In this document: positions 10,180-18,941 of the stretch, piece after piece
How the letters are laid out: every line of letters begins with the position of its first letter
How positions within the stretch are numbered: the first letter of the stretch is position 1
DNA from: Aureimonas sp. AU4
GTDB lineage: Bacteria > Pseudomonadota > Alphaproteobacteria > Rhizobiales > Rhizobiaceae
Direction of reading: 5' to 3'
Assembly (NCBI RefSeq): GCF_001463765.1
Contig: NZ_BBWK01000043.1
Location: forward strand, 1 to 64,000
Length of the DNA: 64,000 nt
Position numbers and translations under genes: made by a program
The notes under the pieces: model-generated
Seen by the model: the letters and a program-made list of their open reading frames with translations, nothing else
What the model was told of the DNA's origin: nothing
The model's database searches: none

Positions 10180-10193
10180 TGACCAACGGGTCA
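10180..10193. promoter_or_regulatory. Candidate operator in the divergent purine-gene promoter region
   Basis: Inverted repeat TGACC-N4-GGTCA (TGACCAACGGGTCA) lies 23 bases before the uraH start in the 176-base gap between the divergent puuE-uraD and uraH genes. A related pair, TGACCC at 10140-10145 and GGGTC at 10156-10160, occurs just upstream. Repeated TGACC half-sites between divergent pathway genes look like regulator binding sites, but no regulator gene is adjacent, so the cognate protein is unknown. Confidence 0.35.
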
Positions 10194-10216
10194 AAATCGC
10201 AAGGGAGGACGGGCGC

Positions 10217-10588
10217 ATGGCGGACGGGATGGCGGGCGGGCGGCTGACGACGCATGTGCTCGACACCGCGCGCGGTCGTCCGGCCGAGGGGCTCGACCTC
10301 GTGCTCGACCGCCTGGACGGGGCGGGCGGCCGCGAACGGCTGGCGGAGACCCGCACCAACAGCGACGGGCGCTGCGACGCACCGCTTCTGGACGGCGCCA
10401 GCTTCCGGCCCGGCCTCTACGAGCTGACGTTCCGCTGCGGCGACTACCTCAGGCGCAACGCCGGCGATCTGCCGGACCCGCTCTTCCTGGACGAGATCCC
10501 GATCCGCTTCGGCCTGTCGGAGGCGCGGCACTACCATGTGCCGCTGCTTCTCTCGCCCTTCGGCTATACCACCTATCGCGGGAGCTGA
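10217..10588 (+). CDS. uraH: 5-Hydroxyisourate hydrolase (UraH)
   Basis: Transthyretin-like enzyme that hydrolyses 5-hydroxyisourate, the product of urate oxidation, to OHCU. 123 residues. Family marks are [20 protein letters not shown] near the N-terminus, the middle [32 protein letters not shown] at the end, and the diagnostic C-terminal YRGS. The start at ATG 10217 is set by a strong AGGGAGGA ribosome site 7 bases upstream. It leads the rightward run, three bases before xdhA, and complements UraD in the divergent operon. Confidence 0.95.
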   Translation: MADGMAGGRLTTHVLDTARGRPAEGLDLVLDRLDGAGGRERLAETRTNSDGRCDAPLLDGASFRPGLYELTFRCGDYLRRNAGDLPDPLFLDEIPIRFGLSEARHYHVPLLLSPFGYTTYRGS

Positions 10589-10591
10589 CGC

Positions 10592-12043
10592 ATGGACGCG
10601 ATCCGCTTTCTCCTGAACGGCCGGGAATGCACGGTGGAGGGCGTCTCGCCCACCGCGACCGTGCTCGAGCACCTGCGCCGCACCGAGCGCCTGACGGGCA
10701 CCAAGGAAGGCTGCGCGGAAGGCGACTGCGGCGCCTGCACCGTTCTCCTGTCCGAGCCGGACGGGGAGGGGGGGCTCCGACGCCGCGCGGTGAACTCGTG
10801 CATCCTCTTCCTGCCCGCGCTCCACGGAAAGAGCGTCGAGACCGTAGAGAGCCTGAAGGCGCCGGATGGCACGCCCCATCCCGTGCAGCGCGCCCTGGTC
10901 GAGCATCACGCCAGCCAGTGCGGCTTCTGCACGCCGGGCTTTGCGGTGCAGCTTCACGCCGGCTGGATCGGGGGCGCGCTTCCGGCGGGCGACCGGGCGG
11001 CGGTGAAGGATCTCGTCTCGGGAAACCTGTGCCGCTGCACCGGCTACGGGCCGATCGTCGATGCGGGATTGGATCTCGCCGACGTGCCGGTGCCGGATAC
11101 GGCGGAGGCCGATGCCGCGACGGCGCGGCAACTCGTGGCCATGCGCGGTGACGAGGTGTTCGACTACCGGTCGCATGCCGGGCGCTGGCTCTCCCCGCGC
11201 GACGTCGACACGCTGGCCGACCTCTACGCCGCCCACCCGGAGGCGCAGCTTGTGGCAGGCTCCACCGATGTTGGGCTCTGGGTCACCAAGGGGCACCGCG
11301 CGTTGCCGCTCCTGATCGACGTCGCGAACGTCGCGGACCTCCGGCATGTCGAGGAGGGGCCGCACGCGCTCTACTTCGGCGCCGCCGTCACCCATGCCGA
11401 GGCGCGCCCGCATCTGGCCCGCCTCCACCCCGACCTCGACGAGCTGATGCGCCGCTTTGCCGGCTACCAGACGCGCAACAGCGGGACGGTCGGCGGCAAC
11501 ATCGCCAACGGCTCGCCGATCGGGGATCTTGCGCCCGCGCTGATCGCGCTCGGCGCGCGCGTCCATCTTCGCCGGGGCGACGCGATGCGCCAGCTGCCGC
11601 TGGAGGACTTCTTCCTCGCCTATGGCCGGCAGGACCGCCAGCCATCGGAGTTCGTGGTGGCGCTGGAGGTGCCGCTTCTCGACCCGGCCGAGCGCTACGC
11701 CGTATCGAAGATCTCGAAGCGCTTCGATTCGGACATCTCGGCCGTGCTCGCCGCCTTCAAGCTGCGCTTCGAGGGCGATGTCGTCGCGGAAGCCCGGCTT
11801 GCCTTCGGCGGCATGGCCGGAACGCCCGCCCGCGCCTCGACCGCCGAGGCCGCGCTTCTCGGCCGCCGCTTCGACCGCGAGGCCGCGCGCGACGCGGCCG
11901 AGGCGCTGGCCGAGGACTTTCAGCCGCTCACCGACATGCGGGCGAGCGCCGGCTACCGCCTTCTTGTCGCGGGCAACGCCATCGAGCGCTTCCGCCTGGA
12001 GCTGGAAGGCAGCGTTCCCACCCGGATCCGCGAGGTGGCCTGA
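10592..12043 (+). CDS. xdhA: Xanthine dehydrogenase small subunit (2Fe-2S and FAD), XdhA
   Basis: Electron-transfer subunit of xanthine dehydrogenase, which oxidises hypoxanthine and xanthine to urate. 483 residues. The N-terminal ferredoxin-like domain binds the first [2Fe-2S] cluster (CAEGDCGACTV, around residues 43-53); the helical domain binds the second (QCGFCTPGF and LCRCTGYGP, residues about 110-155); the C-terminal two-thirds is an FAD-binding domain with QLVAGSTDVGLWVTKGHR and NSGTVGGNIANGSPIGDLAP. It starts three bases after uraH and ends four before xdhB. The split XdhA/XdhB form with XdhC is typical of alphaproteobacteria. Confidence 0.96.
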   Translation: MDAIRFLLNGRECTVEGVSPTATVLEHLRRTERLTGTKEGCAEGDCGACTVLLSEPDGEGGLRRRAVNSCILFLPALHGKSVETVESLKAPDGTPHPVQRALVEHHASQCGFCTPGFAVQLHAGWIGGALPAGDRAAVKDLVSGNLCRCTGYGPIVDAGLDLADVPVPDTAEADAATARQLVAMRGDEVFDYRSHAGRWLSPRDVDTLADLYAAHPEAQLVAGSTDVGLWVTKGHRALPLLIDVANVADLRHVEEGPHALYFGAAVTHAEARPHLARLHPDLDELMRRFAGYQTRNSGTVGGNIANGSPIGDLAPALIALGARVHLRRGDAMRQLPLEDFFLAYGRQDRQPSEFVVALEVPLLDPAERYAVSKISKRFDSDISAVLAAFKLRFEGDVVAEARLAFGGMAGTPARASTAEAALLGRRFDREAARDAAEALAEDFQPLTDMRASAGYRLLVAGNAIERFRLELEGSVPTRIREVA

Positions 12044-12046
12044 GCC

Positions 12047-14452
12047 ATGGAAGAGACCCGTATCCAGGACCGCGGCGAGGCCGGCACGATCGATCCGGCC
12101 GAGGCGCCGGGCGAAAAGCCCCCGGTACGCCATCCCCAGCGCCTGCGCGGCGGCGTCGGGCGCCCGGTGCCGCACGATTCCGGCCCGCGTCACGTCTCGG
12201 GCGAGGCGCTCTACACCGACGACGATCCCGAACTTCCCGGCACGCTCCAGGTCTTCATCGCCATGAGCGCGCGCGCCCACGCCAGGCTCCGGCGCCTCGA
12301 CCTCGACGCCGTGCGGCAGGCGCCGGGCGTCGCCTGCGTGCTGTCAGCCCGCGACATTCCGGGCGTCAACGACTATTCGCCGGTCTTCGGCGACGATCCG
12401 ATCTTTCCGGAAACCCATGTCGAATATGTCGGCCAGCCGCTCTTCGCGGTGGCGGCCGAGACCGTGGGCCAAGCCCGCGCGGCGGCCAAGCTCGCCGTTG
12501 TGGACTACGAGGACCTGAAACCTGCGGTCACGATCGACGAGGCGCTTCGCCTCGCCGATGCGGCGGGACGCGACCTTCTCGACCCGCACGAGATGCGCCT
12601 CGGCGATGCCGCTGCCGCGATCCGCGCCGCGCCGCTCACGCTCGAGGGTGAGGTCGAGACCGGCGGGCAGGACCATTTCTACCTCGAGGGTCAGATCGCC
12701 TATGCCTGGCCGCTGGAGGGCGGCGACATCCTCGTGCGCTCCTCGACGCAGCACCCTTCCGAGGTCCAGCACAACGTCGCCAAGGCCCTCGGCCTGTCGG
12801 ATCACGCCGTCACGGTCGAGGTGCGTCGCATGGGCGGCGGCTTCGGCGGCAAGGAATCGCAGCCCGCGCTGTTTGCCAGCGTCTGCGCGCTGGTCGCCCA
12901 GGCCACCGGCCGACCGGCCAAGTGCCGGCTCGACCGCGACGACGACATGGAGATGACCGGCAAGCGCCACGAGATGCGCACGCGCTATCTCGTCGGCTTC
13001 GACGAGACGGGGCGCCTCCATGGCGCCGACTTCCGGCATCTCGTGCGCTGCGGCTACTCGCGCGACCTGTCGGGCGCGATCGCCGACCGGGCGATGTTTC
13101 ATGCCGACAACGCCTACGACCTCAAGGCTGCGCGCATCCATTCGCGGCGCCTGAAGACCCACACCGTCTCCAACACCGCGTTTCGTGGCTTCGGCGGGCC
13201 GCAGGGCATGGTCGCGATCGAGCGGGCGATGGACCGCATCGCCTTTAAGACCGGGCTCGATCCGCTGGACGTCAGGAAGCGCAACTTCTACGCCCCGATG
13301 GGACGCGGCCAGCCCGGCACGACGCCCTACGGCCAGAGCGTCGAGGACTGCGTGATCGGCGAGATCGTCGCGGAGCTCGAAGCCTCCAGCGACTACCGCG
13401 CGAGGCGCGAGGCGGTGCGTCGCTTCAACGAGGGGAGCCCCGTCCTCAAGAAGGGGCTGGCGCTGACGCCGGTGAAGTTCGGCATCTCCTTCACCACCTC
13501 GCACCTCAACCAGGCCGGCGCGCTCGTCCACATCTACAAGGACGGCTCGATCCACCTGAACCACGGCGGTACGGAGATGGGGCAGGGCCTCTTCACCAAG
13601 GTCGCGCAGGTCGTGGCCGAGGAGTTCGGCGTCGAGCTGGCATCGGTGAAGATCACCGCGACCACCACCGCCAAGGTGCCCAACACCTCGGCCACCGCCG
13701 CATCATCCGGTGCCGACCTCAACGGCATGGCCGCGCAGAACGCCTGCCGCACCTTGAAGGAGCGCCTCGCCGACTACGCCTGCCAGCGCTACGACCTGCG
13801 CCGCGACGAGGTGCAGTTCCTGCCCGGCCGCGTCCGGCTGGGGGCCGAGGAGAAGCGCTTCCGCGACCTTGTGGGCGAGGCCTATCTCGCGCGCGTCTCG
13901 CTCTCGGCGACCGGCTTCTATGCGACGCCCGGCATCTCCTACGACCGCGATAAGGCGAAGGGTAAGCCCTTCTACTACTTCGCCTACGGCGCCTCCTGCT
14001 CGGAGGTCGTGATCGACACGCTGACCGGCGAGAACCGCCTCATCCGCGCCGACATCCTCCACGACGTCGGCCAGTCGCTGAACCCGGCGCTCGACCTCGG
14101 CCAAATCGAGGGCGGCTTCATCCAGGGACTGGGCTGGCTGACAACGGAAGAGCTTTGGTGGGACACGAGCGGGCGCCTGCGCACCCACGCGCCCTCGACC
14201 TACAAGATCCCGACCGCCAACGACCGGCCCGACGACCTGCGCGTTTCCCTCTGGGAGAAGGGGCGCAACCCGGCCGCGACCGTGTTTCGCTCCAAGGCCG
14301 TGGGCGAGCCGCCCTTCATGCTGGCGCTCTCGGCCTTTTCTGCGCTCGGCGACGCCGTGCTCGCGGCGGGCGACTACCGCCGCTTCCCCGCGCTCGACGC
14401 TCCGGCGACGCCGGAGCGCCTGCTTCACGCGGTCGAGGCGGTGCGTCGGTGA
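12047..14452 (+). CDS. xdhB: Xanthine dehydrogenase molybdopterin-binding subunit, XdhB
   Basis: Catalytic molybdenum subunit, 801 residues. It carries family motifs in order: RHVSGEALYTDD, DHFYLEGQIAYA, the glycine-rich RRMGGGFGGKESQP, NTAFRGFGGPQGM, NHGGTEMGQGLFTK, and KAVGEPPFMLA near the C-terminus, whose glutamate is the general base. The cofactor would be Mo-molybdopterin with a sulfido ligand added by XdhC. The ATG at 12047 follows xdhA by three bases and the TGA overlaps the GTG of xdhC. Substrate specificity (xanthine rather than another heterocycle) is inferred from the surrounding urate-pathway genes. Confidence 0.96.
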   Translation: MEETRIQDRGEAGTIDPAEAPGEKPPVRHPQRLRGGVGRPVPHDSGPRHVSGEALYTDDDPELPGTLQVFIAMSARAHARLRRLDLDAVRQAPGVACVLSARDIPGVNDYSPVFGDDPIFPETHVEYVGQPLFAVAAETVGQARAAAKLAVVDYEDLKPAVTIDEALRLADAAGRDLLDPHEMRLGDAAAAIRAAPLTLEGEVETGGQDHFYLEGQIAYAWPLEGGDILVRSSTQHPSEVQHNVAKALGLSDHAVTVEVRRMGGGFGGKESQPALFASVCALVAQATGRPAKCRLDRDDDMEMTGKRHEMRTRYLVGFDETGRLHGADFRHLVRCGYSRDLSGAIADRAMFHADNAYDLKAARIHSRRLKTHTVSNTAFRGFGGPQGMVAIERAMDRIAFKTGLDPLDVRKRNFYAPMGRGQPGTTPYGQSVEDCVIGEIVAELEASSDYRARREAVRRFNEGSPVLKKGLALTPVKFGISFTTSHLNQAGALVHIYKDGSIHLNHGGTEMGQGLFTKVAQVVAEEFGVELASVKITATTTAKVPNTSATAASSGADLNGMAAQNACRTLKERLADYACQRYDLRRDEVQFLPGRVRLGAEEKRFRDLVGEAYLARVSLSATGFYATPGISYDRDKAKGKPFYYFAYGASCSEVVIDTLTGENRLIRADILHDVGQSLNPALDLGQIEGGFIQGLGWLTTEELWWDTSGRLRTHAPSTYKIPTANDRPDDLRVSLWEKGRNPAATVFRSKAVGEPPFMLALSAFSALGDAVLAAGDYRRFPALDAPATPERLLHAVEAVRR

Positions 14453-15339
14453 GCGAGCCCGACCTCGCCCGCGCGCTCCAAGGGGCCGAGCCCGCCTGCC
14501 TCGTCGAGGTCGAGCGCGCGCGCGGGTCCACGCCGCGCGAGGAGGGGGCGGCGATGCTGGTGACGGCCCTTGGCGTCGAGGGCACGGTCGGCGGCGGCGC
14601 GCTGGAGATGGAAGGGATCATCGAGGCGCGCCGGCTGCTTGCGGCCGGCGAGGACGCCTCGCGCCTGGCCGTACCGCTCGGTCCCGCGATCGGCCAGTGC
14701 TGCGGCGGGCATGTCACCTTGCTCGTGCGCCGGCTCACCAGGGGCGTCGCGGCCGAGCGCGAGGCCCGGCTTGCGGCCGAGCGCGCGCGGGACCCCGCCG
14801 TCCTCGTCTTCGGCGCGGGCCATACGGGACAGGCACTGGCCCGCGCGCTCCAGCCGCTGCCGCTGCGCCTCCTCGTCGTCGACACGCGCGCCGACCATCT
14901 CACGCTTCTGCCGCCCGAGGTGGATCGCTGGCTGACCGTCTTGCCCGAGGAGACGATCGAGGCGGCGGAGCCGGGCAGCGCCTTCGTCGTGATGACCCAC
15001 GACCACGGGCTCGACTTCCTGCTCGCCGCCGCCGCCCTTGCGCGGGGCGACGCGGCCTATGTCGGCATGATCGGCTCCGCCACGAAGCGCCGGACCTTCG
15101 AGCGGCGTCTGGCCGGGGAAGGGCGCAAGGATGACGCGCGCAACCTGACGCTGCCGATCGGCGGCACCGCCGTGCGCGACAAGCGCCCGAGCGTGATCGC
15201 GGCGCTGGCTGCGGCGGAAATTCTCGTCGCTTTCGCACGATCGCGGGAAAACCGCTGCACAGGCTTTGCGCCTGCGCAAAACGGATGCAATAACGTTTCC
15301 GACCAATCCACTGCAGCCCTTCATGCCGCCACGTCTTGA
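14449..15339 (+). CDS. xdhC: Xanthine dehydrogenase accessory protein XdhC
   Basis: Molybdenum-cofactor sulfuration and insertion factor for xanthine dehydrogenase, 296 residues. The N-terminal domain has EVERARGSTPREEGAAMLV and GQCCGGHVTLL, with the conserved CCGG cysteines; the C-terminal Rossmann domain has VLVFGAGHTGQALARAL, VMTHDHGLDFLLAAAAL, and AYVGMIGSATKRRTFERRL. The GTG start at 14449 overlaps the xdhB stop in GTGA. The last 30 or so residues, after AAEILVAFARSREN, look unlike XdhC: Asn/Gln/Ser-rich, less GC-rich DNA, containing a palindrome. The frame may have lost its old stop and now reads into what was the transporter promoter, overlapping the next gene by 17 bases. Confidence 0.93.
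   Translation: MSEPDLARALQGAEPACLVEVERARGSTPREEGAAMLVTALGVEGTVGGGALEMEGIIEARRLLAAGEDASRLAVPLGPAIGQCCGGHVTLLVRRLTRGVAAEREARLAAERARDPAVLVFGAGHTGQALARALQPLPLRLLVVDTRADHLTLLPPEVDRWLTVLPEETIEAAEPGSAFVVMTHDHGLDFLLAAAALARGDAAYVGMIGSATKRRTFERRLAGEGRKDDARNLTLPIGGTAVRDKRPSVIAALAAAEILVAFARSRENRCTGFAPAQNGCNNVSDQSTAALHAATS
15265..15280. promoter_or_regulatory. Candidate operator upstream of the purine ABC transporter operon
   Basis: Perfect inverted repeat TTTGCGC-CT-GCGCAAA lies 43 bases before the transporter ATPase start and inside the unusual 3' end of xdhC. A loose promoter reading TTGCGC (15266-15271) with CAATAA (15288-15293) would overlap it. Palindrome, locally lower GC and non-family coding sequence together suggest a regulator site controlling the transporter separately from xdh. 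Confidence 0.4.
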
Positions 15340-16849
15340 GCTGTCCCACGTCACGAAGAGCTTCCCGGGCGTCGTCGCCAACGACGACGTGAGCTTCTCC
15401 GTCGATCCCGGACGCATTCACGCCCTGCTTGGCGAGAACGGAGCCGGCAAGTCGACGCTGGTGAAGATCATCTACGGCGTTCAATCCGCCGACTCGGGCG
15501 AGGTGCGCATCGACGGCCGCGCCACCGCCATCCGCTCGCCGCGCGAGGCGCGGGGCGCGGGCATCGGCATGGTGTTCCAGCACTTCTGCCTGTTCGAGGC
15601 GATGACGGTTTTGGAGAACATCGCGCTCGGCCTCGACGACCCGCCGCCGCGCCGCCAGCTCGAGGCGAAGGTGCGCGAGGTCATGGAGACCTACGGCCTC
15701 GTTCTCGACCCGCACCGCGAGGTGCACACGCTCTCGGTCGGCGAGCGCCAGCGCATCGAGATCGTGCGCGCGCTGCTCGGCCGTCCGCGCCTCCTGATCA
15801 TGGACGAGCCGACCTCGGTTCTGACCCCTCAGGAGGCCGAGGCGCTGTTCGGCGTCCTGCGCCAACTCGCGACCGAGGGCTGTTCGATCCTCTACATCTC
15901 GCACAAGCTCGCCGAGATCAAAGCGCTCTGCCAGTCGGCGACGATCCTGCGCGGCGGGCGTGTCGTCGACACCTGCGACCCGCGCGAGGAAACGGCCCGC
16001 ACCATGGCCGAGCGCATGATCGGCGGCTCGCTCAAGCAGCTGACCGCCCGCAAGGCCTCGGCGAAGGGCACCGAGCGTCTGGCGATCACCAACCTTTCGG
16101 CTCCCGGCGAGCCGCCCTTCGGCACCAGCCTTCGCGATGTCTCGCTCACCGTTCGCGGCGGCGAGATCCTCGGCATCGCGGGGGTGGCCGGCAACGGGCA
16201 GAACGAGCTTCTCGCCGCGCTGTCGGGCGAGCGGACGAGCGGCGTCACGGGTTCGATCCGCATCGAGGGAGAGGCGGCGGAGCGGCTCGGCGTGTCGGCG
16301 CGCCGCCGTCTGGGCCTTGCCACCCTGCCCGAGGAGCGCAACGGCCATGCGGCGGTCCCTGCGCTCTCGCTCACCGACAACGCCATCCTCTCGGCGCGCG
16401 CGCGGGCCAGGCTGTCCGGCGGCGGCCTCGTGCGCTTTGCCGCCGCGCGGCGCTTCGCAAGCTCCGTCATCTCCGCCTTCGGCGTCAAGGCGACGGGACC
16501 CGGCGCCACCGCCGCGAGCCTGTCGGGCGGCAACCTCCAGAAGTTCGTGGTGGGGCGCGAGATCGCGCAGGAGCCCGCCGTCCTCGCCGTGTCCCAGCCG
16601 ACCTGGGGCGTGGACGCGGGCGCGGCCGGGCAGATCCGGCAGGCCATGCTCGACCTGGCCGCCCGCGGCTCGGCCATCCTCGTGGTCAGCCAGGATCTCG
16701 ACGAGCTCCTGGAGCTGTGCGACCGCATCGCCGTGATCAACGAGGGCCGCCTGTCGGAGGCGATGCCGGTGGAGGGCATCTCGATCGAGCGCGTCGGCCT
16801 CCTGATGGGCGGCATCCACGGCGAGACGCCGCACGAGGCGGCGGCATGA
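15323..16849 (+). CDS. ABC transporter ATP-binding protein (two NBDs), purine/nucleoside importer type
   Basis: Duplicated ATPase of a BMP-type (basic membrane protein) nucleoside or purine importer, 508 residues. NBD1 is complete: Walker A LLGENGAGKSTL, signature TLSVGERQRIEI, Walker B LLIMDEPTSVL. NBD2, from about residue 255, has the family's altered P-loop region GIAGVAGNGQNELL and signature SLSGGNLQKFVVGREI. The start at ATG 15323 overlaps the xdhC end by 17 bases; an upstream TTG at 15266 is less likely. The stop overlaps the first permease gene in ATGA. Position between xanthine dehydrogenase and guanine deaminase points to purine bases, nucleosides or urate as substrate; the exact one cannot be read. 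Confidence 0.93.
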   Translation: MPPRLELSHVTKSFPGVVANDDVSFSVDPGRIHALLGENGAGKSTLVKIIYGVQSADSGEVRIDGRATAIRSPREARGAGIGMVFQHFCLFEAMTVLENIALGLDDPPPRRQLEAKVREVMETYGLVLDPHREVHTLSVGERQRIEIVRALLGRPRLLIMDEPTSVLTPQEAEALFGVLRQLATEGCSILYISHKLAEIKALCQSATILRGGRVVDTCDPREETARTMAERMIGGSLKQLTARKASAKGTERLAITNLSAPGEPPFGTSLRDVSLTVRGGEILGIAGVAGNGQNELLAALSGERTSGVTGSIRIEGEAAERLGVSARRRLGLATLPEERNGHAAVPALSLTDNAILSARARARLSGGGLVRFAAARRFASSVISAFGVKATGPGATAASLSGGNLQKFVVGREIAQEPAVLAVSQPTWGVDAGAAGQIRQAMLDLAARGSAILVVSQDLDELLELCDRIAVINEGRLSEAMPVEGISIERVGLLMGGIHGETPHEAAA

Positions 16850-17994
16850 GCGCGCTTCGCTTCGACAAAGCTTGGCGCTTCGAACCGCGGCGCGAGCCGA
16901 GCCGCCTCATGCTCTGGTTGACGCCCGTCCTGGCGGTCGCGCTGACACTGATCGTCGGCGCCGTGGTCTTCACGGCGCTGGGCTACGACGGCTTCGGCGC
17001 GGTGCGCGAGATCTTCGTCTCGCCGCTCTTCGACAGCTACCGCTGGCAGGACCTTCTGGTGAAGGCCGCGCCGCTGGCGCTGATCGCCGTCGGCCTGTCG
17101 ATCGGCTTTCGCGCCAACGTCTGGAACATCGGGGCGGAAGGACAGTACGTGCTCGGCGGATTGGGAGGCACGGGTCTCGCGCTCCTGACGCTGGACGCGG
17201 AAGGGGTCTGGATCCTGCCGGCGATGATGGTCTGCGGCATCCTCGGCGGCATGATCTGGGCAGCCGTCCCGGCCTTCCTGCGCACGCGGCTCGGCGTCTC
17301 GGAGATCCTGTCCTCCCTGATGCTGAACTACGTCGCGATCCAGCTTCTCTATTATCTCATGCGCGGGCCCTGGAAGGACCCGATGGGGTTCAACTTCCCG
17401 CAGACCGCCATGTTCTCGGCCTCGCAGACGCTGCCCACTGCGGTGCCGGGCACCCTGATCCATATCGGCATTCCGATCGCGCTGGCGCTGGCGCTCGTCG
17501 CCTGGGGGCTTCTCGCCCGCACGCTCGCCGGCTTCCAGGTCCGCGTGGTGGGCCTCAGCCCCCAGGCCGCGCGCTTTGCGGGCTTTCGCGAGGGGCGCGT
17601 CGTCTGGATGGCGCTGTTGTTCGGTGGCGGCATGGCAGGGCTCGCCGGCGTTCTGGAGGCGGCGGGACCCTTCGGCCAGATGGTGCCGGCCTTCCCGACG
17701 GGCTACGGCTACACGGCCATCATCGTCGCCTTTCTCGGCCGGCTCCACCCACTCGGCATCGTGGCCGCCGCGCTCGTGCTGGCGCTGACCTATGTCGGCG
17801 GCGAGAGCGCGCAGACCTCGATCGGCCTGCCGGCCGCCGCGATCGGCGTGTTCCAGGCCATGATGCTGTTCTTCCTGCTCGGCGTCGACATCCTCGTGCG
17901 ATACCGCCTGACGCGCGGCGCGCGACCCGTCGCGCCGCTTCCCGCTCCGCTGCCCAAGCCCGAGCCGGTTCGCGCCCGCGAGGCCGCGCTATGA
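16846..17994 (+). CDS. ABC transporter permease 1 (BMP-type purine/nucleoside importer)
   Basis: Integral membrane component, 382 residues, with about eight to ten hydrophobic segments. The family mark IGFRANVWNIGAEGQYVLGG occurs near residues 86-105, followed by RTRLGVSEILSSLMLNYVAI, the EAA-like coupling region. The N-terminus FEPRREPSRLMLWLTPVLAV is typical of YufP-like permeases. Both ends overlap neighbours in ATGA, so ATPase, permease 1 and permease 2 are translated as a unit. It pairs with the next permease to form the channel for the solute delivered by the BMP-family binding protein at 18942. Confidence 0.93.
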   Translation: MSALRFDKAWRFEPRREPSRLMLWLTPVLAVALTLIVGAVVFTALGYDGFGAVREIFVSPLFDSYRWQDLLVKAAPLALIAVGLSIGFRANVWNIGAEGQYVLGGLGGTGLALLTLDAEGVWILPAMMVCGILGGMIWAAVPAFLRTRLGVSEILSSLMLNYVAIQLLYYLMRGPWKDPMGFNFPQTAMFSASQTLPTAVPGTLIHIGIPIALALALVAWGLLARTLAGFQVRVVGLSPQAARFAGFREGRVVWMALLFGGGMAGLAGVLEAAGPFGQMVPAFPTGYGYTAIIVAFLGRLHPLGIVAAALVLALTYVGGESAQTSIGLPAAAIGVFQAMMLFFLLGVDILVRYRLTRGARPVAPLPAPLPKPEPVRAREAAL

Positions 17995-18914
17995 GCCCGG
18001 AGCTTGCGGTCGCGATCGTCGTGGCGGTGGTGGCGTCGGCCACGCCCATCCTTCTCGCCGCGCTCGGCGAACTCGTCGCCGAGAAGTCCGGCGTCCTCAA
18101 CCTCGGCGTCGAGGGCATGATGCTGGTCGGGGCGGTGACGGGCTTCGCCGTCTCGGTCACCACCGGCTCGCCAGCCCTCGGGGCGCTCGCCGCCGTCGTG
18201 GCCGGAGCCGCGGTCTCACTGATCTTCGCCTTCCTCACCCTCACGCTCACCGCCAACCAGGTGGCGACGGGGCTGGCGCTGACGATCTTCGGCACGGGCG
18301 TCTCGGCGCTCGGCGGCGCCGGATTCGTGGGCATCACCACGCCGACGCTCGGCTCGCCCTTTCCCGCAAGCCTTGCGAACGACCCGTTCTGGCGCATCCT
18401 CTTCGGCTACTCGCCGATCGTCTACTTCTCGCTTTTCCTCACCTTCGCCGTCTCCTGGTTCCTCCGCTACACGCGCGGCGGGCTGATCCTGCGCGCGGTG
18501 GGCGAGAGCGACAGCTCCGCCCATTCCATCGGCTACCGCGTGATCGCGGTGCGCTACATGGCCGTCCTGTTCGGGGGCGCCTGCGCGGGGCTGGCGGGCA
18601 GCTACTATTCGCTCGTGCTGACGCCCATGTGGGCCGAGCGGCTGACGGCGGGGCGCGGCTGGATCGCGATCGCGCTGGTGGTCTTCGCCTCCTGGCGGCC
18701 CGGCCGGCTCCTGCTCGGCGCCTACCTCTTCGGCGCGGTGATCACGCTGGAACTGCAGGCCAAGGCGGCGGGCTGGAGCGTCTTCGCTCCCGAGTTCCTG
18801 ACCAGCCTTCCGTATCTGGCCACCATCCTCGTCCTCGCGCTCCTGTCGGGGCGCGCCCGGTCCTCGGCCTCCGCGCCGGCGTGCCTCGGCAAGCCGTTCC
18901 GCGCGAGCGCCTGA
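17991..18914 (+). CDS. ABC transporter permease 2 (BMP-type purine/nucleoside importer)
   Basis: Second permease, 307 residues, strongly hydrophobic. Family features are PILLAALGELVAEKSGVLNLGVEGMMLVGA near the N-terminus, the loop TANQVATGLALTIFG, and GESDSSAHSIGYRVIAVRY, all typical of YufQ-like subunits. The ATG overlaps the stop of permease 1. After its stop, a 27-base gap with an AGAAGGA ribosome site leads to the binding-protein gene, completing an ATPase-permease-permease-binding protein importer. Confidence 0.93.
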   Translation: MSPELAVAIVVAVVASATPILLAALGELVAEKSGVLNLGVEGMMLVGAVTGFAVSVTTGSPALGALAAVVAGAAVSLIFAFLTLTLTANQVATGLALTIFGTGVSALGGAGFVGITTPTLGSPFPASLANDPFWRILFGYSPIVYFSLFLTFAVSWFLRYTRGGLILRAVGESDSSAHSIGYRVIAVRYMAVLFGGACAGLAGSYYSLVLTPMWAERLTAGRGWIAIALVVFASWRPGRLLLGAYLFGAVITLELQAKAAGWSVFAPEFLTSLPYLATILVLALLSGRARSSASAPACLGKPFRASA

Positions 18915-18941
18915 CATCTTCCCCTCCAGAAGGAACCGAAC

